This document shows, in pieces, positions 1-10,052 of a stretch of DNA of 64,000 nt. The stretch's first letter is position 1; every line of letters starts with the position of its first letter. Origin of the DNA: Levilactobacillus fuyuanensis (GTDB lineage: Bacteria > Bacillota > Bacilli > Lactobacillales > Lactobacillaceae); the NCBI RefSeq assembly GCF_003946395.1, contig NZ_RHNZ01000011.1:33855-97854 (forward strand), given 5' to 3'. The notes beneath the pieces were generated by a model. That model was given only the letters and a program-made list of their open reading frames with translations, ran no database searches and was not told where the DNA came from. Position numbers and translations under genes: made by a program.

Positions 1-199
1 TCTTAACACCAACCATAGATTTCACTCCTATTTGCCGTCAAACTTACTATTAAGCTTACTCACATCGTGCAATCATCAGCTGTCTTATTGCTGTCACGGC
101 TGACTAACAGAATAATTGTAAGCGTCATTACGTGCCGCCGACCCCCACTTCATGGTAAAGTTAAAGCCGATCAACGCGCAGGTTTCATTCTTGCGTCAT

Positions 200-400
200 T
201 GTCTAATGTACGCGTGATTTAGTCACGCAAATCACCTAAGTTAGGTAAGTGACATGGCTTTAGCGCTAAAATGGCCTAAATTCTTAGACCATTGACGCCA
301 GCGCAGAGCCATTATGAATGCAACACTCTTATTGAAAGTGTCGTTTTTACAACAGTTCTGTTGACATTGGCGCTTGCCAATTAAGTTATTTATTTTTATC
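200..400 (+). promoter_or_regulatory. Palindrome-rich leader of the ABC exporter gene
   Basis: The stretch from 1 to 490 holds no convincing gene. It carries four inverted repeats: GCGTGA/TCACGC at 212-228, ACCTAA-g-TTAGGT at 234-246, TTTAGCGCTAAA at 259-270, and CAACAG-tt-CTGTTG at 350-363. The last overlaps a TTGACA at 361-366 that could be a -35 box, although the -10 region downstream is weak. This arrangement suggests operator control of the exporter, but the regulator is not visible in the window. Confidence 0.4.
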
Positions 401-490
401 ATGTTAGACACGGTGTTGCATTAATGTATATTTTATCAGAAATACACCGCAAACAACAGCCGAATTCAGAAAATGGAAGGATTATTTTAA

Positions 491-2824
491 ATGCTGGAAC
501 TAAAACACATCAAGAAATATTACTACGTGGGGGACTCCGTGACGAAGGCCCTCGACGATGTTTCTGTCGCATTCCGTTCCCAAGAATTCGTCGCCATCCT
601 CGGCCCTAGTGGTTCCGGGAAGACGACCATGCTGAACGGCATCGGCGGCCTGGATATTTACGATTCGGGGGACTTAGCCATCGAAGGTAAGTCGACCAAG
701 GACTTCTCCGCCGCCGACTGGGACGCCTACCGGAACAACTCCGTGGGCTTCATCTTCCAGAGCTACAATATCATCAGCCACCTGAGCATCCTTGATAACG
801 TGGAAATGGGGATGACCCTAAGTGGTGTCTCCAATGCCGAAAAGAAGGAAAAGGCCCTCAAAGCGCTTGACCGCGTTGGCCTGACCGACCACATCAACAA
901 GAAACCTAACCAATTGTCCGGGGGACAACTCCAACGGGTCGCCATCGCGCGGGCTATCGCCAACGAACCAGAAATTCTGTTGTGTGACGAACCAACTGGG
1001 GCTCTCGATACCGAGACCAGCGAAGAAATTATGAAGCTGATCAAGGAGCTCTCCGCAGAACGACTGGTCATTATGGTTACCCATAACCCCGATCTGGCCC
1101 ACGAATATGCTGACCGGATCATCGAGTTCGCCGATGGGAAGATTCAACGCGACTCCGATCCTTATGACGATCATGCCGATGCTGAACAGTTCAAGCTCAA
1201 GAAGACCAAAATGACCTTCTGGACCGCATTGAAGCTGTCCTTTAACAACATTCGGACGAAGAAGGGCCGGACCGCTCTGACGGCGTTTGCCTCCAGTATC
1301 GGGATCATCGGGATTGCCATCGTCTTGGCCCTCTCCAATGGGTTCCAGACACAGATCAACAAAACCCAGTCCAATACGCTGGCTCAGTTTCCCATCACCA
1401 TTTCACAAACGGCTCAGGATAGCTCGACCACTGGTCCACAGAACAATAAGAAGACGACCAAGTCTAACAAGGTCGTGGCCAAGATCAGTGACGCCGACAA
1501 ATCCGTCCACCAGAACAAGATTACCAAGAGTTACTTAAAATATGTTAAAAACATTAACGGTGACTTAAGCAAGAACATCACCTACACCTACTCCACCGGG
1601 ATGAACCTCCTGCGGCAAACGGACGGGAAGGCCAAGACCGTCTCCTTCTCAAACGCCGACAGTAGTAGTTCTAGCAGTTCGAGTGCCATGCAGTCTGCCA
1701 TGTCCGCTTCGACTGGGGTTGGCGGTTCCGTCTACCCGAGCGCTAGTGATGGTGGCACGAACTTCCTGAAGAAGCACTACAAGGTTATTGCCGGGACTTA
1801 TCCCAAGAGCGCCAACGATGTGATCCTACTCGTCGACCGCGACAACTCAACAAACATCAATGCCCTGAAGAATCTAAACTTCGACGTTAAGGACAATCAA
1901 AAGTTGAACTACGATAAGATTGTCGGGACAAAAATCAAAGTTGTCAACAACAATAACTACTACCAAAGCCTACCTACTGGCAATTACGTGCCAAACAAGG
2001 CCACGAATTCACTCTACAATAACAAGAACAACACGACTATCAAGATTGCCGGCATTCTGCGGGTCAAGTCGAAATCCTCCGAAAACGTCCTGTCTTCCGG
2101 GATTGTCTACAGCGACAAGCTGACGCAAAACATTATCAAGGCCAACAAGAACTCTGATATTGTAAAGGCCCAAAAAAAGGCCGACAGCAACGTGATGACG
2201 GGGCAAACCGTCAATAAGGATACCAAGACGAACCTGGTCAGCTACCTCGGTGGCTCCACCACGCCAGCAAGTATCCTGATCTACCCGAACACCTTCAAGA
2301 ACAAGGATAAGGTCCTGCACTACCTGGACAAGTACAACAAGGGTAAGAGCAAATCCGACAAGGTGATCTACACGGATATGGCCGGGACCGTTTCCGACCT
2401 GACCGGAGGCTTGATGGACGCCATCACTTACGTCCTCGTCGCCTTCGCCGGGATCTCACTGGTTACCAGTATGATCATGATCGCCATCATCACGTACACC
2501 TCCGTCCTCGAACGGACCAAGGAAATCGGAATTCTCAAGGCCTTAGGGGCCCGGAAGAAGGACATCACCCGCGTATTCGATGCTGAAACGTTCATCCTCG
2601 GTGTAGGTTCTGGGGTCCTCGGAGTCGTCATCGCCTGGCTCCTGACCTTCCCAATCAATATCGTCTTGAAGAACATTACTGACCTGAGCAACGTCGCGCA
2701 CTTGAACCCCGTCCATGGGATTGTATTGATTATCATCAGTACCGTCCTGACCATGTTGGGTGGTCACATCCCAGCACGGATGGCAGCCAAGAAGGACGCG
2801 GCCACGGCACTGCGTTCAGAATAG
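491..2824 (+). CDS. MacB-like ABC transporter, fused ATPase and permease
   Basis: A 777-residue fusion of an ABC ATPase and a FtsX/MacB-type permease. The ATPase shows Walker A GPSGSGKT at 38-45, Q-loop Q90, signature LSGGQ at 142-146, Walker B ILLCDEP at 162-168 and H-loop His198. A first membrane helix lies near 262-286, followed by a large Ser/Thr/Asn-rich extracytoplasmic domain (about 290-640) and three C-terminal helices near 645-670, 705-730 and 745-765. This is the MacB topology. Members export peptides, antibiotics or envelope substances, or help sense antimicrobial peptides; the substrate cannot be read here. The start has a GGAAGG site 10 bases upstream. No accessory adaptor gene follows, so it may act alone as a dimer. 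The long leader with palindromes suggests inducible expression. Confidence 0.85.
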   Translation: MLELKHIKKYYYVGDSVTKALDDVSVAFRSQEFVAILGPSGSGKTTMLNGIGGLDIYDSGDLAIEGKSTKDFSAADWDAYRNNSVGFIFQSYNIISHLSILDNVEMGMTLSGVSNAEKKEKALKALDRVGLTDHINKKPNQLSGGQLQRVAIARAIANEPEILLCDEPTGALDTETSEEIMKLIKELSAERLVIMVTHNPDLAHEYADRIIEFADGKIQRDSDPYDDHADAEQFKLKKTKMTFWTALKLSFNNIRTKKGRTALTAFASSIGIIGIAIVLALSNGFQTQINKTQSNTLAQFPITISQTAQDSSTTGPQNNKKTTKSNKVVAKISDADKSVHQNKITKSYLKYVKNINGDLSKNITYTYSTGMNLLRQTDGKAKTVSFSNADSSSSSSSSAMQSAMSASTGVGGSVYPSASDGGTNFLKKHYKVIAGTYPKSANDVILLVDRDNSTNINALKNLNFDVKDNQKLNYDKIVGTKIKVVNNNNYYQSLPTGNYVPNKATNSLYNNKNNTTIKIAGILRVKSKSSENVLSSGIVYSDKLTQNIIKANKNSDIVKAQKKADSNVMTGQTVNKDTKTNLVSYLGGSTTPASILIYPNTFKNKDKVLHYLDKYNKGKSKSDKVIYTDMAGTVSDLTGGLMDAITYVLVAFAGISLVTSMIMIAIITYTSVLERTKEIGILKALGARKKDITRVFDAETFILGVGSGVLGVVIAWLLTFPINIVLKNITDLSNVAHLNPVHGIVLIIISTVLTMLGGHIPARMAAKKDAATALRSE

Positions 2825-2836
2825 GTTAAAATCCAT

Positions 2837-2990
2837 CGCCTGCGGCTGTCAGGCTTCCGTCTCGGTTTGAAACCTCGCGAAATTCACGCGAGTTTCCAAA
2901 CACGTCCTGCGATGTAAGACCGGGAAGAAACAAACGCCCGGCCTAACATCGCTGCCACGGCTGACTGCATCCTGACCTCCTCCGGCTAGA
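2837..2990 (+). repeat. Structured intergenic repeat, copy A (one arm deleted)
   Basis: First of six copies of a dispersed intergenic element. Outer stem GTCAGG (2848-2853) pairs with CCTGAC (2971-2976). The hairpin with GTTTGAAACCTCGC against GCGAGTTTCCAAAC is present, as is the long arm with GCGATGTAAG against CTAACATCGC. The AGCC/GGCT arm and the GCTGTG strand of the inner stem are missing, so the copy is internally deleted. It lies just after the stop of the ABC gene, in a convergent intergenic region. Confidence 0.75.
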
Positions 2991-3064
2991 CTAGTTTTTA
3001 ACCTATGGACATTCGTTACGATAATGACGACAGGTCCTCACACTTCTCAAACTTAACCTAACAG

Positions 3065-3104
3065 AAAGGTCCCGCAAATCGAAATTGATTTGCGGGACCT
3101 TTTA
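3065..3104 (+). terminator. Rho-independent terminator after the ABC gene
   Basis: Near-perfect stem AAGGTCCCGCAAATC against its complement, six-base loop, then TTTT. It lies between the two inverted repeat copies A and B, and could serve both convergent operons. Confidence 0.85.
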
Positions 3105-3187
3105 CTAATAGTTGCGTTATATCGACTAAAAGCTTGGATTTCATCCAATAGCGATTTCCACCGCCGTTGTCCGGTGACCTACCATGT

Positions 3188-3370
3188 AAGCCGTGAGGGT
3201 GACAGAAATCGGCTCAGCCGTGGGAATTCTCTAGGTGGCAACGCCACTTAGAGAATTGGTGGCTGTGAAACTCGTTTCTCAGAGGTTCATGGCCAAGTCT
3301 GGAGACCGCACTGTGGCTCCAGACGTCCGCCCACAGCGTCACGGCCGATTTCTGCCACCCGGTAAGGCGT
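3188..3370 (-). repeat. Structured intergenic repeat, copy B (complete)
   Basis: Read on the minus strand. Outer stem GGGTGGCAGAAATCGGC (3344-3360) pairs with the strand at 3197-3213 with one mismatch. The inner stem is GCTGTGGG/CCCACGGC. Three arms follow: GTCTGGAGCC/GGTCTCCAGAC, GGC..TGAACCTC/GAGTTTCA..GCC, and AATTCTCTAAGTGGC/GCCACCTAGAGAATT. It is closest to copy C at 30.1 kb and opposite in orientation to copy A, 200 bases away. The copies differ in stem sequence while keeping pairing. Confidence 0.8.
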
Positions 3371-3385
3371 GCTGGTAAGGCACAG

Positions 3386-4096
3386 TTAGCCTTCTGCTTC
3401 GTGGATGGCGCCTTGAATGTCATCCTTAGAGAAATCATGTTCGCAGTATTCCTGGTCATCCGCCGGCAGATGCTGTTCCAACGTCGAGAACACTTGAACC
3501 TGAACATCCCCAGTTACCGTACCGAAGTCCAGCAGGTGTCCGCCAAAGTCGTGAGCCGCCGACAGAAAGTGGTCGTGATAACCACCCACCGCAACACCGT
3601 CAAACACTTGTGGTGAGTAGTAACCCAGCAGGGTCCCCTCCACCTTGTCGCGGGTGAAGATACTCTGTTGCTTGGCCGTTTCTGCTAATGACTTGAATGG
3701 CCGTTCAGATTTCGCCACGGCCCGGGTCTTCACGTCCGTAAAGGTCCCGGTGACCAGGATGGAAAAGAAGGTATTAGCCTTGTGCGTCAAACCCAGCACT
3801 TGGTCGTGCAGCTCTTCCTTGGTGGCATTTTCCACCGTCATCAGTGGCCGGTAAGCGGCGAAGTGGCTGTTGGCAAATGGCAGCGTGAAGCTTTCTGGTA
3901 CCACATTGACCTCACCACAACTATTCACTTGGTAAGGCTTGCCGTCGAGAATAATCAATTCGCCGTCTAAGCCCTCACCGGTACCGATTCCGGTATCGCC
4001 GTGAGCCAGTAACTCTTTCATCGTCAAGGTTCCGGTCAATAGTCCTGGGACCAGTAAGGCCAAGGTCCCATGTTGATAGAGTGTTGCTTCGTTCAT
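3386..4096 (-). CDS. aldB: Alpha-acetolactate decarboxylase
   Basis: A 236-residue cytoplasmic enzyme that converts alpha-acetolactate to acetoin with loss of CO2. The family zinc-binding histidines are visible in GGYHDHFLSAAHDFGGH (about residues 170-187), and the N-terminal LYQHGTLALLVPGLLTGT and GDTGIGTGEGLDGELI segments are typical. The length is normal. The start ATG follows AAGGGAG. It lies 13 bases downstream of alsS on the same strand, so the two form an operon for acetoin production that consumes excess pyruvate and limits acidification. Regulation is probably through the alsS promoter and its candidate MarR operators. Confidence 0.95.
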   Translation of the reverse strand: MNEATLYQHGTLALLVPGLLTGTLTMKELLAHGDTGIGTGEGLDGELIILDGKPYQVNSCGEVNVVPESFTLPFANSHFAAYRPLMTVENATKEELHDQVLGLTHKANTFFSILVTGTFTDVKTRAVAKSERPFKSLAETAKQQSIFTRDKVEGTLLGYYSPQVFDGVAVGGYHDHFLSAAHDFGGHLLDFGTVTGDVQVQVFSTLEQHLPADDQEYCEHDFSKDDIQGAIHEAEG

Positions 4097-4109
4097 ATCA
4101 TTACTCCCT

Positions 4110-5786
4110 TTAGCTTAAAACATCTTTCAACAATAATGATTTTAGTTTTAAATTGTCCCGATAGTCAACCGGAATCTGAACGACCACGGGTCCCTCAGTC
4201 TGGAAGGCTTGGTCTAAGGTCGCTGCCAAATCCTTGGCGTGATCGACGTGTAAGCCAGTAGCACCAAAGCTTTCGGCATACTTGACGTAGTCGACTGGGC
4301 CAAAGCTGACCCCGGCTTCGTGGCCGTATTTGGCAATTTCTTGGAACTTCACCATGTCGTAGGCCCCATCGTCCCAGATCAGTTGGACGATCGGTAACTT
4401 CAGGCGAACCGCCGTTTCCAACTCTTGGCTGGAGAACAGGAAGCCCCCGTCACCGGCAACCGAAACAATTGGTTGGCCGGGACGTTCCAACGCAGCGGCG
4501 ATAGCCCATGGAAAGGCAACCCCCAGCGTCTGCATCCCGTTACTGAACAGAAGGTGCCGTGGTTGATAGCTCCGGAAATATCGCGCCATCCAAATGTAGA
4601 AACTACCGACATCCACGGTGACCGTGGTTTCATCGTTCACCTTATTCTGTAGGGCTTGGATGATTGCCAATGGGTGAATTCCATGCTGGTCGTCAGCTGC
4701 GGGTGCTTCCGCCTGAGCGGCTAACGTCTTACCGGACTTGTCGAGTTGTGCTTGAACCTCTTCGGACAAGGCCCAATCAGCCGGCAATTTCTGAACGATA
4801 GCCCGTAACGTCTTGGCAATGTCGGCGTGGACGACCATTTCAGGTTGATAGTCCGTGGTGATTTCAGGTACCACGCTGTCCAAGCTGATCACGTCACCGG
4901 TCCGATCGGCATTCCAAATCCGCGCTTCATATTCTACGGGATCGTAGCCAACGGTGATGACCAAATCACTCTGCTTCAGCAGGTTATCGCCAACCTGATT
5001 CCGGAAGAGACCAACCCGACCAAAGTAGTTGGTGACCAAGTCGCGAGAAACCACACCGGCCCCTTGGAATGTTTCCACAACGGGAATGGCCGCGTGTTGC
5101 AAGAGTTCGCGAATGGCGGCCGTCACGTCGCTGGCCGAGGCCCGCATCCCAGCTAAGATAACAGGCAACTTAGCGTGTTGAATCTTTTCCACGATGGCGT
5201 CAACAGTTGCGGCGTCTGCAACACCCTGGTCGACCGTTGGCACAGCCTTGATTTCTGGTCGGTCAACGGCCCCATTCAGGACGTTTTGTGGCAGGGAAAT
5301 AAAAGTAGCGCCCGCCTTGGGTGCAACTGCCGTCTGGTAAGCGTTTGCAAACGCTTCAGAAAGACTATTGGCATTCTGGACTTCCACGCTGGACTTGGTG
5401 GCTGAGCTCATCAGTTCCTTGCTAGGAATACTCTGATGGGTCAGTCGACCAATATCGTCCTGTGGAACTTGCCCACCGAGTGCGATGACGGGGTCCCCTT
5501 CAGCTGTGGCCGTGATGAGACTGGTCGTCAGGTTTGATACCCCGGGGCCGGAAGTCGTGGCAACCACGCCAGGCTTGCCGGTCAGTCGGCCAATCCCAGA
5601 AGCAATCAACGCCGCGTTCTGCTCATGCCGCGTAATAATTAACTTGGGTGCTCGAGGGTCCTTGCTATATTCAATGCCCTCAAATAGTTGGTCGACCTTG
5701 GCTCCTGGAATACCAAAAACATACTTAATACCTTGATTAATCATGCTTTGAATCAGTGCTTGTGCACCAGTTTTCGTATCTTTCAC
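4110..5786 (-). CDS. alsS: Catabolic acetolactate synthase
   Basis: A 558-residue thiamine-diphosphate enzyme that condenses two pyruvates to alpha-acetolactate; it lacks the regulatory small subunit partner of anabolic enzymes. The catalytic Glu is E55 in RHEQNAA. The ThDP motif begins GDGG at about 445-448 and ends IWDDGAYDM, where the usual Asn (IWND) is Asp472. The start is GTG with a GGCGGGG site upstream. The promoter on the minus strand is strong: TTGACA (5876-5881), 17-base spacer, TATGAT (5853-5858). It is the first gene of the alsS-aldB operon and divergent from a MarR regulator. An exact 18-base palindrome, AAGCGTTTGCAAACGCTT, sits inside the gene at 5339-5356. Confidence 0.95.
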   Translation of the reverse strand: MKDTKTGAQALIQSMINQGIKYVFGIPGAKVDQLFEGIEYSKDPRAPKLIITRHEQNAALIASGIGRLTGKPGVVATTSGPGVSNLTTSLITATAEGDPVIALGGQVPQDDIGRLTHQSIPSKELMSSATKSSVEVQNANSLSEAFANAYQTAVAPKAGATFISLPQNVLNGAVDRPEIKAVPTVDQGVADAATVDAIVEKIQHAKLPVILAGMRASASDVTAAIRELLQHAAIPVVETFQGAGVVSRDLVTNYFGRVGLFRNQVGDNLLKQSDLVITVGYDPVEYEARIWNADRTGDVISLDSVVPEITTDYQPEMVVHADIAKTLRAIVQKLPADWALSEEVQAQLDKSGKTLAAQAEAPAADDQHGIHPLAIIQALQNKVNDETTVTVDVGSFYIWMARYFRSYQPRHLLFSNGMQTLGVAFPWAIAAALERPGQPIVSVAGDGGFLFSSQELETAVRLKLPIVQLIWDDGAYDMVKFQEIAKYGHEAGVSFGPVDYVKYAESFGATGLHVDHAKDLAATLDQAFQTEGPVVVQIPVDYRDNLKLKSLLLKDVLS

Positions 5787-5830
5787 CGTTACCCCGCCTT
5801 TTTTTTAAGTTTATTCAGTCATTTGATTGT

Positions 5831-5882
5831 GTTGACAAGTCAACTTAGATTCATCATAATGGCATTAAGTTGTTTTGTCAAC
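5831..5882. promoter_or_regulatory. Overlapping divergent promoters with paired operators
   Basis: The alsS promoter reads TTGACA (5876-5881) and TATGAT (5853-5858) on the minus strand. The marR promoter reads TTGACA (5832-5837) and CATAAT (5855-5860) on the plus strand, both with 17-base spacers. Each -35 box lies in a 14-base element of form GTTGNNNNGTCAAC: GTTGACAAGTCAAC (5831-5844) and GTTGTTTTGTCAAC (5869-5882). The two centres are 38 bases apart. A MarR dimer at each would block both promoters. Confidence 0.7.
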
Positions 5883-5910
5883 ACAGAAGATTTCGGGGAA
5901 GGAGTTAGCC

Positions 5911-6333
5911 ATGAAAGATCTCGGTTATTTGGCGCAGGACATTTCGATTCTGCACCGTAAATACTATAAGGACACGCGTGAGGCGTTTGCCAAATTGGGG
6001 CTTAACCCTACGGCCGCTTGCGTTTTATTGACGGTCCACGAACACCCCGACATTAATCAAAATCAAGTCGCTAAGACGCTGGTCATCGACAAGGGGCTGA
6101 CTACCCGCGAGGTCAACAAGATTCTCGGCCTCGGCTACCTGACCAAGACCGCCGGCACGGGCAAGACCCAATTGCTGACGCTGACCCCTGCCGGTGAGGA
6201 CGTGGTCAACCAGGTCCAAACGATTCGCCGCAGCTGGTGGCAGGATCGCTTCGACCAAACCGGTATCGATGCCAATAGTCCGCTGATTCCAGCGATTGAG
6301 GCAGTGGTGACGAATATTATTGAGGTGGATTAA
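5911..6333 (+). CDS. MarR-family transcriptional regulator
   Basis: A 140-residue winged-helix regulator. The start is the ATG at 5911, eight bases after AAGGAG; an upstream TTG in frame at 5875 lies inside the -10/-35 region and is rejected. The core NQNQVAKTLVIDKGLTTREVNKILGLGYLTKT (about 58-90) is the recognition helix and start of the wing, and LTLTPAG is the typical MarR wing strand. It is divergent from alsS-aldB and shares their promoter region, so it probably represses both itself and the acetoin operon. The inducer is unknown. Control of als genes by a MarR protein differs from the LysR-type AlsR known in Bacillus. Confidence 0.85.
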   Translation: MKDLGYLAQDISILHRKYYKDTREAFAKLGLNPTAACVLLTVHEHPDINQNQVAKTLVIDKGLTTREVNKILGLGYLTKTAGTGKTQLLTLTPAGEDVVNQVQTIRRSWWQDRFDQTGIDANSPLIPAIEAVVTNIIEVD

Positions 6334-6350
6334 TCGGCGAGTAAGATCAG

Positions 6351-6380
6351 TTGACGTGTACGACGTATGGTGTACACTGT
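6351..6380 (+). promoter_or_regulatory. Promoter and candidate operator of the toxin-antitoxin pair
   Basis: TTGACG (6351-6356) and TACACT (6373-6378), 16 bases apart. A TGTAC..GTACA inverted repeat overlaps the spacer and -10 box, as expected for autoregulation by a ribbon-helix-helix antitoxin. Confidence 0.5.
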
Positions 6381-6397
6381 ATTTTGGAGGTGGTTTT

Positions 6398-6673
6398 ATG
6401 CAAACTAAAGAGACAGATCGTATCAACGCTAGAGTTCAGCATGACGTTAAGGTTCGTGCACAAATTGAGCTTGAAAAAAACGGACTCACAATTTCAGAGT
6501 ATTTGCGGATTGTTTTAACTTCAGTCGCTAACAACGGTCTTCCTGAACACTTTGCACAACCTAAACAGGAAGTTATCGATTCAGTTATGGAAATGACTGA
6601 CGCTATGGCCAATAATAAATCATTATCTGGTGGCACCTCCAAAGAAGAGTTTGAACGGTCATTGCGTGAATGA
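6398..6673 (+). CDS. RelB/DinJ-family antitoxin
   Basis: A 91-residue antitoxin of ribbon-helix-helix type. The start ATG at 6398 follows GGAGG. The N-terminus TDRINARVQHDVKVRAQIELEKNGLTISEYLRIVLTSV is the DinJ/RelB DNA-binding fold: a beta strand (RINARV) and two helices. The acidic, flexible C-terminus, ending TSKEEFERSLRE, would wrap the toxin. The stop overlaps the toxin start (ATGA at 6670). The family usually represses its own promoter. Confidence 0.85.
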   Translation: MQTKETDRINARVQHDVKVRAQIELEKNGLTISEYLRIVLTSVANNGLPEHFAQPKQEVIDSVMEMTDAMANNKSLSGGTSKEEFERSLRE

Positions 6674-7044
6674 GCCACACTCTTAATGAGACTTCGCAGT
6701 TCAAACATCAATTGAGACGCGTCAGGAAGAGTCCTCGTTGGCGTCCTATTTTTGAGGGGCACGTTCCCTTCGATGATGATGACAGATCTCCTTGGGATTA
6801 TGTCACTGATTGTCTACTTACCGGGAGCGAGATCCCTGATTATTTCTATGTTCATCCTCTACATTTTCCAAAATCATTAGAGAAGCAAATCAAACGTCGG
6901 CTGCATACGAGCGAACACGTCACGATTCAAGTCCTTGAGCTACATTTCGACGGTCACAATGGAAATCATTTACTAGTTTTTTTCGATAGTACAGATGTGA
7001 CGACGCTGTTAGCGATCGGCACTCATAGCGACCTATTTTCGTAA
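6670..7044 (+). CDS. YafQ/RelE-like toxin, enlarged form
   Basis: A 124-residue protein translationally coupled to the antitoxin. The C-terminal LLVFFDSTDVTTLLAIGTHSDLFS matches the end of YafQ-type RelE-superfamily mRNA interferases, which close with a GTHxxLF motif. YafQ proteins are usually about 90 residues. Here a segment of roughly 35-40 residues (about 30-70, beginning HVPFDDDDRSPWDYVTDCLL) is inserted between the first helix and the core. The usual catalytic His/Asp pattern is not obvious: His82-84 region and Asp116 are candidates. It probably cleaves mRNA on ribosomes, but activity cannot be judged from sequence. Confidence 0.7.
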   Translation: MSHTLNETSQFKHQLRRVRKSPRWRPIFEGHVPFDDDDRSPWDYVTDCLLTGSEIPDYFYVHPLHFPKSLEKQIKRRLHTSEHVTIQVLELHFDGHNGNHLLVFFDSTDVTTLLAIGTHSDLFS

Positions 7045-7057
7045 AAATACCCGCACG

Positions 7058-7106
7058 TAAAACAACGCCACATCTTCCAAAAATATGGATGATGTGGCGT
7101 TGTTTT
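7058..7106. terminator. Bidirectional terminator between toxin and pyrG
   Basis: Stem AACAACGCCACATC against GATGTGGCGTTGTT with U-tracts on both strands, serving the plus-strand toxin gene and minus-strand pyrG. Confidence 0.85.
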
Positions 7107-7135
7107 ATTTAGCAATATTCAAACCGTTTTCTAAC

Positions 7136-8779
<1,644 letters not shown>

Positions 8780-8783
8780 CTAT

Positions 8784-8895
8784 AAAAAAACTCCCTATTC
8801 ATTCGGAATAGGGAGCACTTCACCGTCCAGTTGTCCTTGCTACAAGTAGCAGGGAGCCCAAAAAATATAGTACCTGTTTTTGGACTGGAGGTCAA
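8784..8895 (-). promoter_or_regulatory. pyrG promoter and CTP-sensing attenuator leader
   Basis: Minus-strand promoter TTGACC (8890-8895), 17-base spacer, TACTAT (8867-8872). The transcript should begin near 8859 with GGGCTCCC. Downstream is a terminator hairpin, CTCCCTATT against AATAGGGAG (8791-8815), followed by seven U residues. In Bacillus pyrG, low CTP makes RNA polymerase add extra G residues at the GGGC start, and these pair with the GCUCCC arm to prevent termination. Both required elements are present here. The promoter lies just past the rpoE stop codon. Confidence 0.85.
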
Positions 8896-8910
8896 GCAAA
8901 CAGAAAAAAT

Positions 8911-9567
8911 TTATTTCTGTTCTTCGTCATCATCATCGTCATCGTCGGCTTCGTCGTCATCGGCGGAAAAGTCGAGATTGTCAGTATCGTCATCATCTGG
9001 TGCTTCCATTTGAGAAAGCTGATCTTCGATACCATCAGGGATGTCTTCTGTATCGTCTTCTTCGTCATCGTCATCGATGCCTAAACCGGTCTGTAACTTA
9101 CCCAGATCTGGCCCTGACCCAGTGGCGCTATCATCATCGTCGTCATCAGTGACGTAGGTGGTGGTATCGTCGTCTTCTGGATCGTCGTCATCGTAATCGA
9201 TCACATCATCGTCATCGGTCGTGTCAGCCAAGAAGGCGTTAACCTTCTTACGCTTCTTACGCTTAGGTTGATCTTCATCTTCCTCAGCGTGAACCGTTGC
9301 TTCATCGATGGATTCAAACGGATACCAAGTTCGCAGTCCCCAAAGGTTATCACCCAGAGAAATGAAACTACCATCGACATTTAAATCCGTATAGAATTGG
9401 GACAGCCGGTCACGAACTTCCGCGTCGCTGTCACCCAAATATGCTTGGACGGCGTTTGCCAAGTCGGCAAAAGCCATCACATCGCCATGTTGTGACAAAA
9501 TGGCGTGAGCAACTTCGATCATTGATAATTCCTTTTTATTCTGGCCCTCAAAGACTTTTAATTCCAA
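8911..9567 (-). CDS. rpoE: RNA polymerase delta subunit
   Basis: A protein of about 218 residues. The N-terminal globular HARE-HTH domain reads [28 protein letters not shown], followed by a long tail made almost only of Asp and Glu (about residues 115-218). This two-part design is diagnostic for delta, which displaces nucleic acid from polymerase and raises its recycling and promoter selectivity in Gram-positives. The likely start is TTG at 9567, chosen because the family begins xELKVFEGQ and a GAAAGGA site lies upstream; a GTG seven codons earlier is the alternative. It lies between DUF1934 and pyrG as in relatives. HelD, its functional partner in polymerase recycling, is at 40.2 kb. Confidence 0.95.
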   Translation of the reverse strand: MELKVFEGQNKKELSMIEVAHAILSQHGDVMAFADLANAVQAYLGDSDAEVRDRLSQFYTDLNVDGSFISLGDNLWGLRTWYPFESIDEATVHAEEDEDQPKRKKRKKVNAFLADTTDDDDVIDYDDDDPEDDDTTTYVTDDDDDDSATGSGPDLGKLQTGLGIDDDDEEDDTEDIPDGIEDQLSQMEAPDDDDTDNLDFSADDDEADDDDDDDEEQK

Positions 9568-9611
9568 ACTGGTGCACGTCCTTTCCACAGTCTACGAAAT
9601 ATGATACTCGC

Positions 9612-10052
9612 TTATGCCGTAAATTGCAATCTAATCTTGTAGTTCCCGACTAATTCTTCCCCGGCATAGAGGAGATAGTCGATCTTCACGTTTCCACTAA
9701 ACGGCTTTTCCTTGAAGCTGGTCTCCAGATATGGCGTGACCGTTTCAATCGGCATCACGCCATAAGGGGTGTTGTACCGGGCAGTCACGCGCTTGCCACT
9801 AATGAAATGCAGGCGCAGTTCCGCCTCGGAATTCCGCGTCAGGTGAACTTCACCCTCTGGCGTAAATTTCATCGTCACCGGCGTCTGTTCCCCAGTATCA
9901 TTGTTGGGTTCCAGGTACCGCAAGTACATGTTGGCTCCCATCTGGACCAGCTGACCATCAACGTCTAACTGGTAGTCGGAAACGTCATCATTTTGCTTGA
10001 TATGGGTCTCCAAGTGAATCATTACGGGCACCCCCGCTGATAGTTGATCCAT
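9612..10052 (-). CDS. DUF1934 family beta-barrel protein (YwiB-like)
   Basis: A 146-residue cytoplasmic protein without signal peptide. The family is a small calycin-like beta-barrel. Recognised by VMIHLETHIKQ near the N-terminus, YLRYLEP, and the C-terminal GNVKIDYLLYAGEELVGNYKIRLQFT. The start is ATG 10052 with GAAAGGAAG upstream. Family function is unknown. It lies 45 bases before rpoE on the same strand, the conserved neighbourhood in lactobacilli. Confidence 0.8.
   Translation of the reverse strand: MDQLSAGVPVMIHLETHIKQNDDVSDYQLDVDGQLVQMGANMYLRYLEPNNDTGEQTPVTMKFTPEGEVHLTRNSEAELRLHFISGKRVTARYNTPYGVMPIETVTPYLETSFKEKPFSGNVKIDYLLYAGEELVGNYKIRLQFTA

Noticed and set aside
424..609. 61-codon ORF at the ABC gene start
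   Set aside because: It overlaps the ABC gene in another frame and lacks a ribosome site.
8831..9152. Plus-strand ORFs opposite rpoE
   Set aside because: Antisense of the Asp/Glu-rich tail.
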